Source: Sphingobium yanoikuyae (GTDB lineage Bacteria > Pseudomonadota > Alphaproteobacteria > Sphingomonadales > Sphingomonadaceae). From it: DNA of 64,000 nucleotides. The translations under genes and the position numbers were made by a program. Below the pieces are notes generated by a model. The model saw only the letters and a list, made by a program, of their open reading frames with translations, did no database searches and was not told the DNA's origin. Location of the stretch: contig NZ_CP053021.1 of NCBI RefSeq assembly GCF_013001025.1, positions 1,302,001 to 1,366,000 of the forward strand, in the 5' to 3' direction. Positions 7,968 through 19,160 of the stretch are shown one piece after another; position 1 is the first letter of the stretch, and the number at the start of each line of letters is the position of its first letter.

Positions 7968-10900
7968 ATGTCCAAGCACAAGATTTTTGCGTCGTCGCTG
8001 GCGATCGGCGCCAGCATCGTCGCGATGACGGGCAGCGCCTTGGCGCAGGATGCGGCGCCGCCCGCACCGGCACCGGAGCAGGCCGCCGAGCAGGGTAGTA
8101 CCGCGCCGGTCAGCACATCCGACATCGTCGTTACCGGGTCGCGCATTGTGCGCGACGGCTATACCGCGCCGACGCCGGTGACGGTGGCGACGACAGAGGA
8201 ACTGTCGCGCACGACGCCGTCGAGCATTCCCGACGCGCTCAACAAGCTGCCGCAATTCTCCAATTCGCTCAGCCCCTCCAAGTCGGCGTCGAATTTCTCG
8301 AACGCGCCGATCCACGGCAATGTGCTCAACCTGCGCGGTCTGGGCACGCCCAGCGCCAATCCCAAGGGGCCGCTGCGCACGCTGATCCTGTTCGACGGCA
8401 TGCGTGTGTCGCCGACCGAATATATCGGCACGATCGACACCAATGTGCTGCCGCAGCTGCTGATGCAGCGGGTCGACGTGGTGACCGGCGGCGCCTCGGC
8501 CCAATGGGGGTCTGACGCGGTCGCGGGTGTCGTCAACTTCGTGCTCGACAAGAAATTCACCGGCATCAAGGGCGTCGCCCAGGCGGGTATTTCGGATGAG
8601 GGCGACAATGCCAACCAGCGCCTCGGCCTGGCGGTCGGCCAGGATTTTGCCGGCGGACGCGGCCATATCCTGCTGAGCGGCGAATATTCCAATAATGAAG
8701 GCATGCTGCGCAGCGATCGCGACTATGCGACCAAGGGCTATAGCTATGTCGGCAGCGTCGTGGGTTGCACCAAGCTGGCGAGCGAGCCGGCGTCGGTCTG
8801 CGCGCCTGGCGGTGCGCGCAATCCCTATACGATCGGGTCGAACATCCTGATTTCGGCGCTGGCGCCCAATGGCCGCATCACCGCCTCCAGCGTGGCCGGC
8901 AATCCCTATGTCGGGCAGGTCATCAACAATGACGGCACGACGCGGCCGTTCAACACCGGCACGGCGGTCGGCACGACCGGTTTCCAGTCGGGCGGCGACG
9001 GCTATCAGATCCCGGATACTGGCGCGGCGGTCATCCCGCTGACCACCTATCAGGCCTTCGGACGGCTGAGCTATGACGTGACCGACGACATCAACGCCTT
9101 CGTCCAGGGCAGCTGGTCGCGCTCGGACCTGGAATATTCGACCCAGGTGAATGCGCTCGTCCCGGCGTCGCAGGGTGTCACCATCTACAAGGGCAATCCC
9201 TATCTGTCCTCCGCGCTGAATTCGGCGCTGACGTCCGCGACGGACAGCTACACGGTCGGCCAATATGATGCCGGCCAGCCGACCGCCATCGCCAAGGAAC
9301 GGACCGACTACTGGATGGTCAATGCCGGCTTCACCGGCAAGCTGGGCGGGCTCGACTGGAGCGCCACCTACTCGCATGGCGACTCCAAGCACATCCTAGC
9401 CAATTCCGGCCTTTATGACAGCAAGAAGCTCTATGCGGCGGCCGACGCCGTGGTCGATCCGAGCACTGGCCAGATCACCTGCCGCGTGCTGCTCGATCCG
9501 ACCTATGCCAGCCAATATGCGGGCTGCAAGCCGATCGACGTGCTGCATGGCGATCCGTCCAAGTCGACGCCCGAAGGCTATGCCTATGCGACCGGCACGT
9601 CGCGTTACCGCGCGAGCATCCGTCAGGACAGCTTTGCGGTGAACCTGAGTGGCAGCCTGTTCGACTTGCCGGCAGGGCCGGTCGACTTCGCGGTCGGCGC
9701 GGAATATCGCAAGCAGACGCTGAACCTCACCAGCAATGCCGATCCCTCGCTGCTCGACACGGCGGCCGAGCGCAGCGCCTATTTCGCCGGACTGCGCGGG
9801 GTGCCGGCCACCACCAACTTCTACTGGCTGACCAATGTCGGCACGGCCCATGGCAGCCTGAACGTCAAGGAAGCCTATGCCGAACTGGCGGTGCCGATCC
9901 TGAAGGACAAGCCCTTCTTCCGGGAACTGAGCATCAACGGCGCGGGCCGCATCACCGACTATTCGACGTCGGGTACGGTCGAGACCTGGAAGGTTGGCGC
10001 AACCTGGAAGCCGGTCGATGACCTGCTGCTGCGTGCCACCCTGTCGCGCGACATCCGTGCGCCCAACCTGTTCGAACTCTATTCGGGCGCGCAGAGCGGC
10101 ATCGGCATCGTCAACGATCTGCAGACGGCCGACGGCAGCTATGGCAGCGGCCTCAACCAGAATGTGAACACGGTCACCAGCGGCAACGCCAATCTGAAGC
10201 CGGAAAAGGCCAAGACGCTGACGATCGGGGGCGTGCTGACGCCGTCCTTCTTCCCCGGCTTCTCGCTGTCGGTCGACTATTACAAGATCAAGGTCACTGG
10301 CCTGATCGATACGCTCTCGTCACAGCAGATCATCACCAACTGCTATAATGCGGGCGGATCGGGCGTGGCCGAATGCGGCCTGATCGATCGGGCGACGCCG
10401 ACCAGCCTGCCCTCGCTGGTGCATATCGTGCCGGCCAACATCGCCTTCCTGAAGACCGCCGGCATCGATTTCGACGCCAGCTATCGCACCGCGCTGGGCG
10501 ACGGGGCGCTCAGCCTGCGGCTCTACATGAACTATCTCGACAAGTTCGATGCCCAGCAATATGCGGGCGCGCCGATCGCCCATTATGCGGGCGTCAGCGT
10601 GGTCGGTAGCAACCCGGCCGGCTTCCCGCGCTGGCGCGGCAATTTCTCGATCGACTACAGCAACGGGCCGTTCGGCATCACCCTGTCCGAACAATATATT
10701 CACAAGATGCGGCTGGATATTCCCGGTGGGCCGGTGCCGATCGAGTTCGTCGACGATAAGGTGAAGGCGGTCTGGTATACCGACCTGGCCATGCGCTTCA
10801 CCGTGCCCCAGGGGAATGGCAATTTCGAGCTGTTCGCCAACGTCAACAATCTGTTCGACAAGCAGCCGCCGATCATTCCGGGCACCGTGCCGGGGGTGAA

Positions 10901-10973
10901 CCTGCCGACCAATATCGCGGTCTACGACTTTATCGGCCGTGCCTTCACGGCGGGCGTCCGCTTCAAATTCTGA
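7968..10973 (+). CDS. TonB-dependent outer-membrane receptor
   Basis: A 1001-residue protein. The start at 7968 is preceded by AGGGAGAGGA and gives a 27-residue signal peptide ending SALAQ. After an Ala/Pro-rich linker comes the TonB-box/plug entry DIVVTGSRI near residue 46, then the plug with VDVVTGGASAQWGSDAVAG near residue 170, and a long C-terminal beta-barrel ending in Phe (GVRFKF), the usual outer-membrane assembly signal. Sphingomonads use such receptors for many organic nutrients, not only iron siderophores. Its promoter shares the operator word with the P450, dehydrogenase and MFS units, so it probably imports the substrate of this pathway. Confidence 0.94.
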   Translation: MSKHKIFASSLAIGASIVAMTGSALAQDAAPPAPAPEQAAEQGSTAPVSTSDIVVTGSRIVRDGYTAPTPVTVATTEELSRTTPSSIPDALNKLPQFSNSLSPSKSASNFSNAPIHGNVLNLRGLGTPSANPKGPLRTLILFDGMRVSPTEYIGTIDTNVLPQLLMQRVDVVTGGASAQWGSDAVAGVVNFVLDKKFTGIKGVAQAGISDEGDNANQRLGLAVGQDFAGGRGHILLSGEYSNNEGMLRSDRDYATKGYSYVGSVVGCTKLASEPASVCAPGGARNPYTIGSNILISALAPNGRITASSVAGNPYVGQVINNDGTTRPFNTGTAVGTTGFQSGGDGYQIPDTGAAVIPLTTYQAFGRLSYDVTDDINAFVQGSWSRSDLEYSTQVNALVPASQGVTIYKGNPYLSSALNSALTSATDSYTVGQYDAGQPTAIAKERTDYWMVNAGFTGKLGGLDWSATYSHGDSKHILANSGLYDSKKLYAAADAVVDPSTGQITCRVLLDPTYASQYAGCKPIDVLHGDPSKSTPEGYAYATGTSRYRASIRQDSFAVNLSGSLFDLPAGPVDFAVGAEYRKQTLNLTSNADPSLLDTAAERSAYFAGLRGVPATTNFYWLTNVGTAHGSLNVKEAYAELAVPILKDKPFFRELSINGAGRITDYSTSGTVETWKVGATWKPVDDLLLRATLSRDIRAPNLFELYSGAQSGIGIVNDLQTADGSYGSGLNQNVNTVTSGNANLKPEKAKTLTIGGVLTPSFFPGFSLSVDYYKIKVTGLIDTLSSQQIITNCYNAGGSGVAECGLIDRATPTSLPSLVHIVPANIAFLKTAGIDFDASYRTALGDGALSLRLYMNYLDKFDAQQYAGAPIAHYAGVSVVGSNPAGFPRWRGNFSIDYSNGPFGITLSEQYIHKMRLDIPGGPVPIEFVDDKVKAVWYTDLAMRFTVPQGNGNFELFANVNNLFDKQPPIIPGTVPGVNLPTNIAVYDFIGRAFTAGVRFKF

Positions 10974-10998
10974 TAAAGGCCGAAGAGCCATTCGGGGC

Positions 10999-11041
10999 AA
11001 GCCGCTGGAGGCCGGATCATCCGGTTTTCAGCGGCTTTTTT
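10999..11041 (+). terminator. intrinsic terminator of the TonB receptor gene
   Basis: GCCGCTG (11001-11007) pairs with CAGCGGC (11029-11035), with an inner CCGGA/TCCGG hairpin, followed by a run of six T. It lies 26 bases after the stop codon. The remaining stretch to 11151 shows no gene. Confidence 0.85.
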
Positions 11042-11151
11042 CGTGTCGGGGCGGTGTAGCGCGCCGACCTAGAGGGACTGGCGCTAACAGCCGCTAAAAA
11101 CGCCCGATGTGGGATCTGCGGTTGGCTATCGCCTCTGGTGATGGGAAGGGG

Positions 11152-11227
<76 letters not shown>

Positions 11228-11286
11228 ACACTGGCCTATAAGCGATCCGCTGGGGGATCGAACCTGCATCAGGCCGATGCAGGATT

Positions 11287-11362
<76 letters not shown>

Positions 11363-11483
11363 ATCCCGTTGCCGGTCAGTCTTGGTGGCTGATCGCTTCG
11401 GTGTGGGCGGGCTGTTAGCAGGCACATTTGATTCTGCAAACAGTAAATTGCGTTATCGCACAATTTTTTCGCGAGAGGCCCGC

Positions 11484-12596
11484 TCAGGCCCAGTTGCCGA
11501 TGCGCGTGGTGCGCTTGGTCGAGCGGTCGATCGACATGATGATGCCCACGCACAGCATGACCGTCAGCATCGACGAACCGCCATAGGACATGAAGGGCAG
11601 GGGGATGCCGACCACAGGGGCAAGGCCCATGACCATCATCAGGTTGATCGCCATGTAGAAGAAGATGGTGGTGGTGAGGCCCGCCGCGACCAGGCGCGCG
11701 AACTTGTCGGGCGTGCGCAGCGACACGCGGATGCCCCAGCGGAACAGCAGCATGAAGGCGCCGATCAGGAACACGCCGCCGGCCATGCCCCATTCTTCCG
11801 CCATGGTGGCGAAGACGAAGTCGGTATGGCCTTCGGGCAGATATTGGAGATGGCTCTGCGTGCCCTGGAGGAAGCCCTTGCCCCAGATGCCGCCGGAGCC
11901 GATCGCGATCTTCGACTGGCTGATATGATAGCCTGCGCCCAGCGGATCGCTTTCCGGGTCCATGAAGATCAGGACGCGCTTCTTCTGATAGTCGTGCAGG
12001 AAGCTGAAGGCGATCGGGATGATCGCGGCGACGGTGAGGCCGGAACCGATGAACAGGCGCAGCGGCAGGCCGGCCAGGAACATGACGGTGATGCCGCCCG
12101 CCAGGATCATCGTGGCAGTGCCCAGATCCGGCTGTACCAGCACCAGCGCCCAGGGAACGCCGATTAGCACCAGCGCGGGCCAGATGGCGTTCCAGCGGCG
12201 GATTTCCCCCACTGGCAGCATCGCATAGAAGCGGGCGACCGCCAGCACGATGATCGGCTTCATGAATTCCGACGGCTGCAACTGCATGAAGCCCAGGTTG
12301 ATCCAGCGCTGGCTGCCGCCGGCGACGCCGCCGATCAGTTCCACCAGCACCAGCGACACCAGCACCGCGCCATAGGCGGGGAAGGCAAAGCGGGCGAACA
12401 GCTCCAGCGGTATGCGGCTCAGCACCAGCGCCATGACGGCGAAGATGACGAAGCGCACCCCCTGGTTGATTGCCCAGGGGGTGATGCTGCCGCCTGCGGC
12501 GCTGTAGAGCACCAGCGTGCCGAACAGGGCGATGGCGGCAAGCAGGCCCAGCACGCGCCAGGGAAATTCGGTGACGGACTGGGGTATGATGCTCAT
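11484..12596 (-). CDS. rodA: RodA, rod-shape peptidoglycan glycosyltransferase
   Basis: A 370-residue SEDS-family integral membrane protein that polymerises lipid II during cell elongation with PBP2. About ten hydrophobic helices are visible. The SEDS signatures QPSEFMKP (about 130), VLVQPDLGTA (about 175) and the C-terminal GIPLPFMSYGGSSM are present. Its start codon shares one base with the stop of mrdA (12596), so the pair is translationally coupled, as expected for partners in one complex. Last gene of the leftward mre operon. Confidence 0.97.
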   Translation of the reverse strand: MSIIPQSVTEFPWRVLGLLAAIALFGTLVLYSAAGGSITPWAINQGVRFVIFAVMALVLSRIPLELFARFAFPAYGAVLVSLVLVELIGGVAGGSQRWINLGFMQLQPSEFMKPIIVLAVARFYAMLPVGEIRRWNAIWPALVLIGVPWALVLVQPDLGTATMILAGGITVMFLAGLPLRLFIGSGLTVAAIIPIAFSFLHDYQKKRVLIFMDPESDPLGAGYHISQSKIAIGSGGIWGKGFLQGTQSHLQYLPEGHTDFVFATMAEEWGMAGGVFLIGAFMLLFRWGIRVSLRTPDKFARLVAAGLTTTIFFYMAINLMMVMGLAPVVGIPLPFMSYGGSSMLTVMLCVGIIMSIDRSTKRTTRIGNWA

Positions 12597-14695
12597 TACG
12601 GGTTTCCAGGGCCGGGGGGCGCGGGCAGGTCGTCGCCATCATCGGGCTCAGCCGATGACGGGGCCGGTGGTGGCGGGCTGGCGGCGGGCGTGCTGGCGGT
12701 TGGCGCGGTCGCATTGGCGGCCTCGCTGCCATTGGCGGCGGCGGCCGGCGGCGGCGCCTGTCCCTTCTCGATCGCCTTGGCCAGGCGGAACGCGGCCATC
12801 TGCCGGGCCTGGCGTTCGGCCGGGGTGCCGCCCCAGCCCTTTTCCAGCGTGACCAGCTTCTCCATCGCCTTTTGCGGATCGAACAGATAGGACATGGTGT
12901 CGCTGGCGATCATCGGCGCATCCTCGTTGCGGATGGTGTGGCCGCCATGTTCGATGATGCAGGCGATGGCATAGCGAGGATTGTCGAACGGCGCGAAGCC
13001 CTGGAACAGGGCATGGTCGCGCAGCTTGAAAGGCAGGCCGGCATTGCCGCGCACCCCGCCAGCGCGCTCCGCCATGGTGATGCGACGCACCTGCGCGGTG
13101 CCGGTCTTGCCGGCGATCAGCACATTAGGGATGCTCATGCGCGCCGCGCCGCCGGTGCCGCCGCCATTGACCACCGCGCTCATCGCGTCGCGGATCGTCA
13201 CCAGATGCTCCTCGGGCACGCCGACCAGTGCCGGCTCGGGTCGGGCCGCGCCATGCAGGAAATTGGGCATCAACTGCCGTCCGGTCGCCAGCCGCGCTGC
13301 CATCACCGCCATCTGTAGCGGATTGATCAGCATATAGCCCTGGCCGATGGTCGCGTTGACGGTGTCGTACACCTGCCATTTCTGGTTATATTTCTTGAGC
13401 TTCCACGCCGGGTCTGGGACCGTGCCATAGCTCTGGCTGGGGAAGGGCAGGTCGAAACGCTGGCCCATGCCGACGCGCCGGGCCATGCTGGCGATGCGGT
13501 CCATGCCGATCCGCTGGGCCATCTGGTAGAAATAGATGTCGCAGCTCTGGGCGATCGCGCCGCGCATGTTGAGCGGGCCATGGCCGCGCTTCTTGTGGCA
13601 GTGGAACAATGTGTTGCCGACGCGGATTGCGCCGCCGCAACTGACCGTTTCGGCTGGCGACACGCCCGCCTCCAGCAGCGCCAGCGCCACCATCGGCTTG
13701 ACCGTCGATCCGGGCGGATAGAGGCCCTGTAGCACCTTGTTGCGCAGCGGGACATGGTCGTCCTTCGACAGCATTTCCCATTCCAGATGGCTGATGCCGT
13801 CGGAAAAGCTGTTGGGGTCGAAGCTGGGCATAGATGCGCAGGCCAGCACATCGCCATTATGGCAGTCGATCACCACAACCGCGCCGCTCTGGGTGGCGAG
13901 GCGCCGGCCGGCATATTCCTGCAGGCCCGCGTCGATCGTCAGCTTGATCGGGTTGCCCGGCGTATCGGGGCGGGTGGTCAGTTCGCGCACGATCTTGCCA
14001 CGCGCAGTGACTTCCACCCGCTTGGCGCCGGGCTTGCCGGTCAGATGCTCGTCATAGGCGCGCTCCAGCCCGTCCTTGCCGACCTTGAAGCCCGGCGTGA
14101 TGAGCAGTGGATCCTTGCGCTTCTTATAGTCTTCCGCGGTCGCCGCGCCGACATAGCCGAGCAGATGGCCGACCGTGGCACCGGCCGGATAATGGCGCGA
14201 AAAGCCCTGGCTCGGCGCGACGCCGGGCAGGTCGGTCAGGCGGACGGAAACGGCGGCGAACTGGTCATAGGTCAGCTTGTCGGCGACCTGGACCGGGCGG
14301 AAGCCGGCCGACTTGTCCAGTTCCTCCTTGATCCGCTCGACATCGTCGGGCTGGAGCGAGAGGAGTTGCGCCAGATGGCCCACCGTCGCCTCGGCATCGA
14401 CGATCCGCTGCGGGATCAGGTCGACGCGGAAATCGGTGCGGTTATTGGCCAGCGGACGGCCGTTGCGATCAACGATCCAGCCGCGCCGGGGCGGGATCAG
14501 CGTCAGGTTGACGCGATTGCTTTCCGACAGGAGCTGATATTTCTCGTTCTCGGCAATGCTGATCCAGCCCATGCGGCCGACCAGCAATGCGCCGATTGCG
14601 CCCTGCAGCCCGCCGACCACCATGGCCCGGCGGCTGAAGGTGAAACTCTGGGTGGCTTCGGTGACGATCTTGCGCTTGGGCGTCGGGAATTTCAT
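12596..14695 (-). CDS. mrdA: penicillin-binding protein 2 (elongasome transpeptidase)
   Basis: A 699-residue class B PBP that cross-links side-wall peptidoglycan with RodA. One N-terminal membrane anchor lies at about 25-48. The transpeptidase motifs are S330-TV-K333 (SxxK), S384-C-D (SxN-like) and K530-T-G. The last 50 residues are Ala/Pro/Ser-rich and probably disordered. The frame is open far upstream, but the true start is ATG 14695 (MKFPTPKRK), which overlaps the mreD stop as ATGA. It sits between mreD and rodA as in other alphaproteobacteria. Confidence 0.96.
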   Translation of the reverse strand: MKFPTPKRKIVTEATQSFTFSRRAMVVGGLQGAIGALLVGRMGWISIAENEKYQLLSESNRVNLTLIPPRRGWIVDRNGRPLANNRTDFRVDLIPQRIVDAEATVGHLAQLLSLQPDDVERIKEELDKSAGFRPVQVADKLTYDQFAAVSVRLTDLPGVAPSQGFSRHYPAGATVGHLLGYVGAATAEDYKKRKDPLLITPGFKVGKDGLERAYDEHLTGKPGAKRVEVTARGKIVRELTTRPDTPGNPIKLTIDAGLQEYAGRRLATQSGAVVVIDCHNGDVLACASMPSFDPNSFSDGISHLEWEMLSKDDHVPLRNKVLQGLYPPGSTVKPMVALALLEAGVSPAETVSCGGAIRVGNTLFHCHKKRGHGPLNMRGAIAQSCDIYFYQMAQRIGMDRIASMARRVGMGQRFDLPFPSQSYGTVPDPAWKLKKYNQKWQVYDTVNATIGQGYMLINPLQMAVMAARLATGRQLMPNFLHGAARPEPALVGVPEEHLVTIRDAMSAVVNGGGTGGAARMSIPNVLIAGKTGTAQVRRITMAERAGGVRGNAGLPFKLRDHALFQGFAPFDNPRYAIACIIEHGGHTIRNEDAPMIASDTMSYLFDPQKAMEKLVTLEKGWGGTPAERQARQMAAFRLAKAIEKGQAPPPAAAANGSEAANATAPTASTPAASPPPPAPSSAEPDDGDDLPAPPGPGNP

Positions 14696-15219
14696 GCCAT
14701 CACGCGCCAGCGGTCGATCCGGGCGCATTGCCGGACGACGAAGGGAAAGAGCAATATCGTCCAGAGCATTTGGGGCGCGACCAGCAACAGTTTCACAGGA
14801 CCTCCGCCGGTAATCCGCGCGAAGAAGACGCCGCCGGCCAGGCAGAAGATAATCGCCATGGTCGCGATTAACCAGTCCTGACGATAGCTGCGCCAGACGA
14901 GCCGATGCTCGATCGCGTCGATGCCGATCAGCATCACGGTCCACAGGAACATCGCCGAGCCGATCGGCTGGCCGCTCATCATGTCGTCGAACAGGCCGAG
15001 CGGCAGGCCGACCCAGGCGCGCCACAATTCCGGGCGCAGCAGTCGCCAGGCCAGCAGGATCAGCAGGCCGAAGGGCGGCATCGCCGGCGACTGGGCGATG
15101 ACGGGCAGGATCGTCATCATCGACCCCAGCATCACGGTCACCACCGGCGTTCCCGCCAGGCGCCAGCGCGACGGATGGCGGCCCAGGCGGGGAACCGGCG
15201 GCAGATTGCGATCGATCAT
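14692..15219 (-). CDS. mreD: MreD, rod-shape membrane protein
   Basis: A 175-residue, strongly hydrophobic protein with about five membrane helices, the expected size for MreD. The segment GLPLGLFDDMMSGQPIGS near residue 75 is the best-conserved MreD signature. Start ATG 15219 overlaps the mreC stop and its own stop overlaps the mrdA start, so all three are coupled. It belongs to the elongasome that links cytoplasmic MreB to PBP2-RodA. Confidence 0.94.
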   Translation of the reverse strand: MIDRNLPPVPRLGRHPSRWRLAGTPVVTVMLGSMMTILPVIAQSPAMPPFGLLILLAWRLLRPELWRAWVGLPLGLFDDMMSGQPIGSAMFLWTVMLIGIDAIEHRLVWRSYRQDWLIATMAIIFCLAGGVFFARITGGGPVKLLLVAPQMLWTILLFPFVVRQCARIDRWRVMA

Positions 15220-16136
15220 GGCGTCGCGGCGTTCCCGGCGGCCAGGCCATTGGGGTCGCTGGTCGCGGCCACGCCCGGATCGGGGCGGGTCACGATCTGC
15301 TCGAAGGCGCGCTCGACCACCACGGCATCGACCTTGGTCGGGTTGGCGAGCGGCACGCCATAGGCGATCTCGCCCTGGACGCGGACGACCACCGCGACCG
15401 GGATATTGGGCTGGAAGATGCCGCCAATGCCCGACGTCACCAGCAGATCGCCCGGCTTGAACGGATTGCGACCGGCCGCCAGTGCGCGGATCTCCAGCGA
15501 TCCGTCGCCGCCGCCGGTGGAAATGGCCGGGACATTGTCGTTGGCGCGGCGCACCGGCACGATATTGCTCGTGTCGGTCAGCAGCAGCACTTCGGCGGTG
15601 TTGGGCGTGGTGGTATGGACGCGGCCGATCAGCCCCTCGGCTGCGCGGACCGGCATGCCCGGACGCACGCCCTGCCAGCTGCCGGCGTTGAGCCGGGCGA
15701 AGCGACGCGCGCTGCTGGCGGACGAACTGATGAGGCGCGCCGACAGCAGCGCGCTGCTGTCGACATCGACCAGCTTCAACAGCTTCTTGAGCCGCGCATT
15801 TTCCTGCGCGATGCCCTTTGCCTCGATGATCCGGTTGCGATCGGCCTCGACCTGACGGCGCAGGCCGACATTCTGGGAACCGGCGCGCCAATAGGCGGCC
15901 AGAACCTCGTCGATCGAGCTGACGCCGCTCACCGTCCGCTTCATGCCGGTGGACAGGGGGCGGGTGATTTCCGCCGTCCCTGTCCGGATCGCGGCAAAGC
16001 CGGTCGGATCGAAGATGGCGACAACGATCAGCAGCAGCGCGATCGCTGCCCCGGCCATTGCCACCACATAGCTGGCGAAGAGGCTATATTGCGCCTTCCG
16101 GTTATGACCGGGGCGTCGGCTGGGTGGCCGCGCCAT
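15216..16136 (-). CDS. mreC: MreC, rod-shape periplasmic scaffold
   Basis: A 306-residue protein with a basic cytoplasmic N-terminus, one membrane anchor at about 22-42, a coiled coil at about 85-120 (containing ENARLKKLLKL) and the periplasmic beta-barrel domain, including LIGRVHTTTPNTAEVLLLTD. MreC dimers activate PBP2. It follows mreB by 17 bases and overlaps mreD by four. Confidence 0.96.
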   Translation of the reverse strand: MARPPSRRPGHNRKAQYSLFASYVVAMAGAAIALLLIVVAIFDPTGFAAIRTGTAEITRPLSTGMKRTVSGVSSIDEVLAAYWRAGSQNVGLRRQVEADRNRIIEAKGIAQENARLKKLLKLVDVDSSALLSARLISSSASSARRFARLNAGSWQGVRPGMPVRAAEGLIGRVHTTTPNTAEVLLLTDTSNIVPVRRANDNVPAISTGGGDGSLEIRALAAGRNPFKPGDLLVTSGIGGIFQPNIPVAVVVRVQGEIAYGVPLANPTKVDAVVVERAFEQIVTRPDPGVAATSDPNGLAAGNAATP

Positions 16137-16153
16137 CGTCTATGTCCCCCGGA

Positions 16154-17203
<1,050 letters not shown>

Positions 17204-17334
17204 TCATCCTGTTTCGCCCGGTTGCGCCGGGACGGCAGTGTTCGTGTCCGCGCTCCGTCCCGCCCAAATCTATGCTGGAATATTTTTGGGGTCGCGGCTC
17301 GCGGAAAGCGCTCGCTTGGGCTAGTCACTAATCA

Positions 17335-19149
17335 ATGTCAATACGCCGTCTGCCCGAACATCTGGTCAATCGCATTGCCGCAGGCGAAGTGGTCGAAAGA
17401 CCCGCCAGCGCGCTCAAGGAAATCGTCGAAAACGCGCTGGATGCCGGCGCGACGCGCATCGCCGTGCGCCTGTCGAGCGGCGGGCTCGACCGGATCGAGG
17501 TCAGCGATGACGGCTGCGGCATGGATTCGCAGGACATGGCCCTGGCGCTGGAGCGCCATGCCACATCCAAGATGCCTGACGACGCGATCGAGAATGTCGC
17601 GACGCTGGGGTTCCGGGGCGAGGCGCTGCCCTCGATCGCGTCGGTCGCGCGCCTGTCGATCGACAGCCGGCCGCGCGGCGCCGATGGCTGGAACCGCACC
17701 GTCGACAATGGCGTGCTGGTGGCCGAAGGGCCGGCCGCGCTGCCGCCCGGCACCCGCGTCACCGTTGACCAGCTCTTCGCCAGGGTGCCCGCGCGGCGCA
17801 AATTCCTGCGCTCGGCCAAGTCGGAATATGCCGCCTGCCTCGACGTCATGCGTCGCCTGGCCATGGCCCATCCGTCGGTCGCCTTCTCGGTCGAGCATGA
17901 TGGTCGCCGCGTGCTGGGCGTGCAGGCGGGCGAGGCGCGGGAGGAGCGGGTCGCCGCGCTCACCGACCGGCAACTGGCCGACAATCATGTGATCGTCAGC
18001 CTGGAGCGGGACGGGGTGCAACTCTCCGGCGTTGCCTCGCTGCCGACCTACAATCGCGGCGTGGGCGATCATCAATATCTGTTCGTCAACGGCCGCCCGG
18101 TCCGCGACCGGCTGCTGATCGGCGCGCTGCGCGGCGCCTATGCCGACATGCTGGCGCGCGATCGCCATCCGGTGGTCGCCCTGTTCCTCGACGTCCCGCC
18201 GCTGGAGGTGGACGTCAATGTCCACCCCGCCAAGACCGAGGTGCGTTTCCGCGACCCGGCGCTGATTCGCGGCATGATCGTCTCGGGCCTGCGCCGCGCC
18301 CTTGACGCAGAGGGCTTTCGCGCGGTCCAGCATGCCGATCCCGCCGCGCTCAACGCCTGGAGGCCCGAGCCGCTGTCGCCCACGCCGATCGGCGCCATGC
18401 CGATCTTTGAGGCAGCGGCCACGCCCTATGCGCCGCCGAGCTACAGCCAGTTCGCGCCATCCTCGCCCGCCGGCTATCAGGGGGTAGGGGATCGGCGGCC
18501 GAATTTCCTAACCCCGCCGCCCCAGGCGCGCGCGGAACCCGCCGCCGCGCCCGCACCCGAAGGGCACAGCTTCCCGCTGGGCGTCGCGCGCGGTCAGGTC
18601 ACCCGCACCTATATCGTCGCCGAGGCCGAGGATGGTCTGGTCATCGTCGACCAGCATGCCGCGCACGAGCGGCTGACCCTGGAACGGATGCGCCGCGCGA
18701 TGGAGGGGCAAGGCGTCGCGTCCCAGGCACTGCTGCTGCCCGAGGTGGTGGAACTGGACGAGCCAGCCTGCGACCGACTGGAGGCGCGGGTCGCCGAACT
18801 CAAGGAATTCGGCCTGGAACTGGAGCGCTTCGGTCCCTCGGCCATGCTGGTGCGGGCAACCCCGGCGATGCTGGGGCAGGGCGATGTGCAGGGGCTGGTC
18901 TCCGACCTTGCCGATGATCTTGCCGCCTATGACAGCGCGCTCTCACTCAAGGAGCGGCTCGATCTGGTCGCCGCGACCATGGCCTGCCACGGCTCGGTCC
19001 GTGCTGGCCGTATCCTGAGCGTCGCGGAAATGAACGCCCTGCTGCGCGAAATGGAAGTGACCCCGCGATCGGGCCAATGCAACCATGGCCGGCCCACCTG
19101 GGTGAAGCTCGACCTAAGTGCGGTGGCCAAGCTGTTTGGCCGCCACTAA
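17335..19149 (+). CDS. mutL: MutL mismatch-repair endonuclease with a phage-supplied C-terminal tail
   Basis: A 604-residue GHKL ATPase and endonuclease. N-terminal motifs: NALDAGAT and DDGCGM (ATP binding), GFRGEAL (lid), and VNVHPAKTEVRF. After a Pro/Ala linker (about 345-415) the C-terminal endonuclease motifs are DQHAAHERLTLE near 440, ACHGSVRAG near 545, CNHGRP at 582-587 and FGR at 601-603. A prophage attachment core lies at codons 589-593, so the last 12 residues (DLSAVAKLFGRH) are encoded by the prophage. The displaced host version, GHGDIEKLFGRK, is found at 44593-44630 and has the same length. The FxR motif is kept, so the hybrid is probably active. Confidence 0.97.
   Translation: MSIRRLPEHLVNRIAAGEVVERPASALKEIVENALDAGATRIAVRLSSGGLDRIEVSDDGCGMDSQDMALALERHATSKMPDDAIENVATLGFRGEALPSIASVARLSIDSRPRGADGWNRTVDNGVLVAEGPAALPPGTRVTVDQLFARVPARRKFLRSAKSEYAACLDVMRRLAMAHPSVAFSVEHDGRRVLGVQAGEAREERVAALTDRQLADNHVIVSLERDGVQLSGVASLPTYNRGVGDHQYLFVNGRPVRDRLLIGALRGAYADMLARDRHPVVALFLDVPPLEVDVNVHPAKTEVRFRDPALIRGMIVSGLRRALDAEGFRAVQHADPAALNAWRPEPLSPTPIGAMPIFEAAATPYAPPSYSQFAPSSPAGYQGVGDRRPNFLTPPPQARAEPAAAPAPEGHSFPLGVARGQVTRTYIVAEAEDGLVIVDQHAAHERLTLERMRRAMEGQGVASQALLLPEVVELDEPACDRLEARVAELKEFGLELERFGPSAMLVRATPAMLGQGDVQGLVSDLADDLAAYDSALSLKERLDLVAATMACHGSVRAGRILSVAEMNALLREMEVTPRSGQCNHGRPTWVKLDLSAVAKLFGRH
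19101..19111 (+). repeat. attL core of the prophage
   Basis: GGTGAAGCTCG, identical to the core at the right end. It covers MutL codons W589 to D593. Short cores of this size are usual for large serine integrases, which cut at a central dinucleotide. Confidence 0.88.
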
Positions 19150-19160
19150 AGGGCGACCAT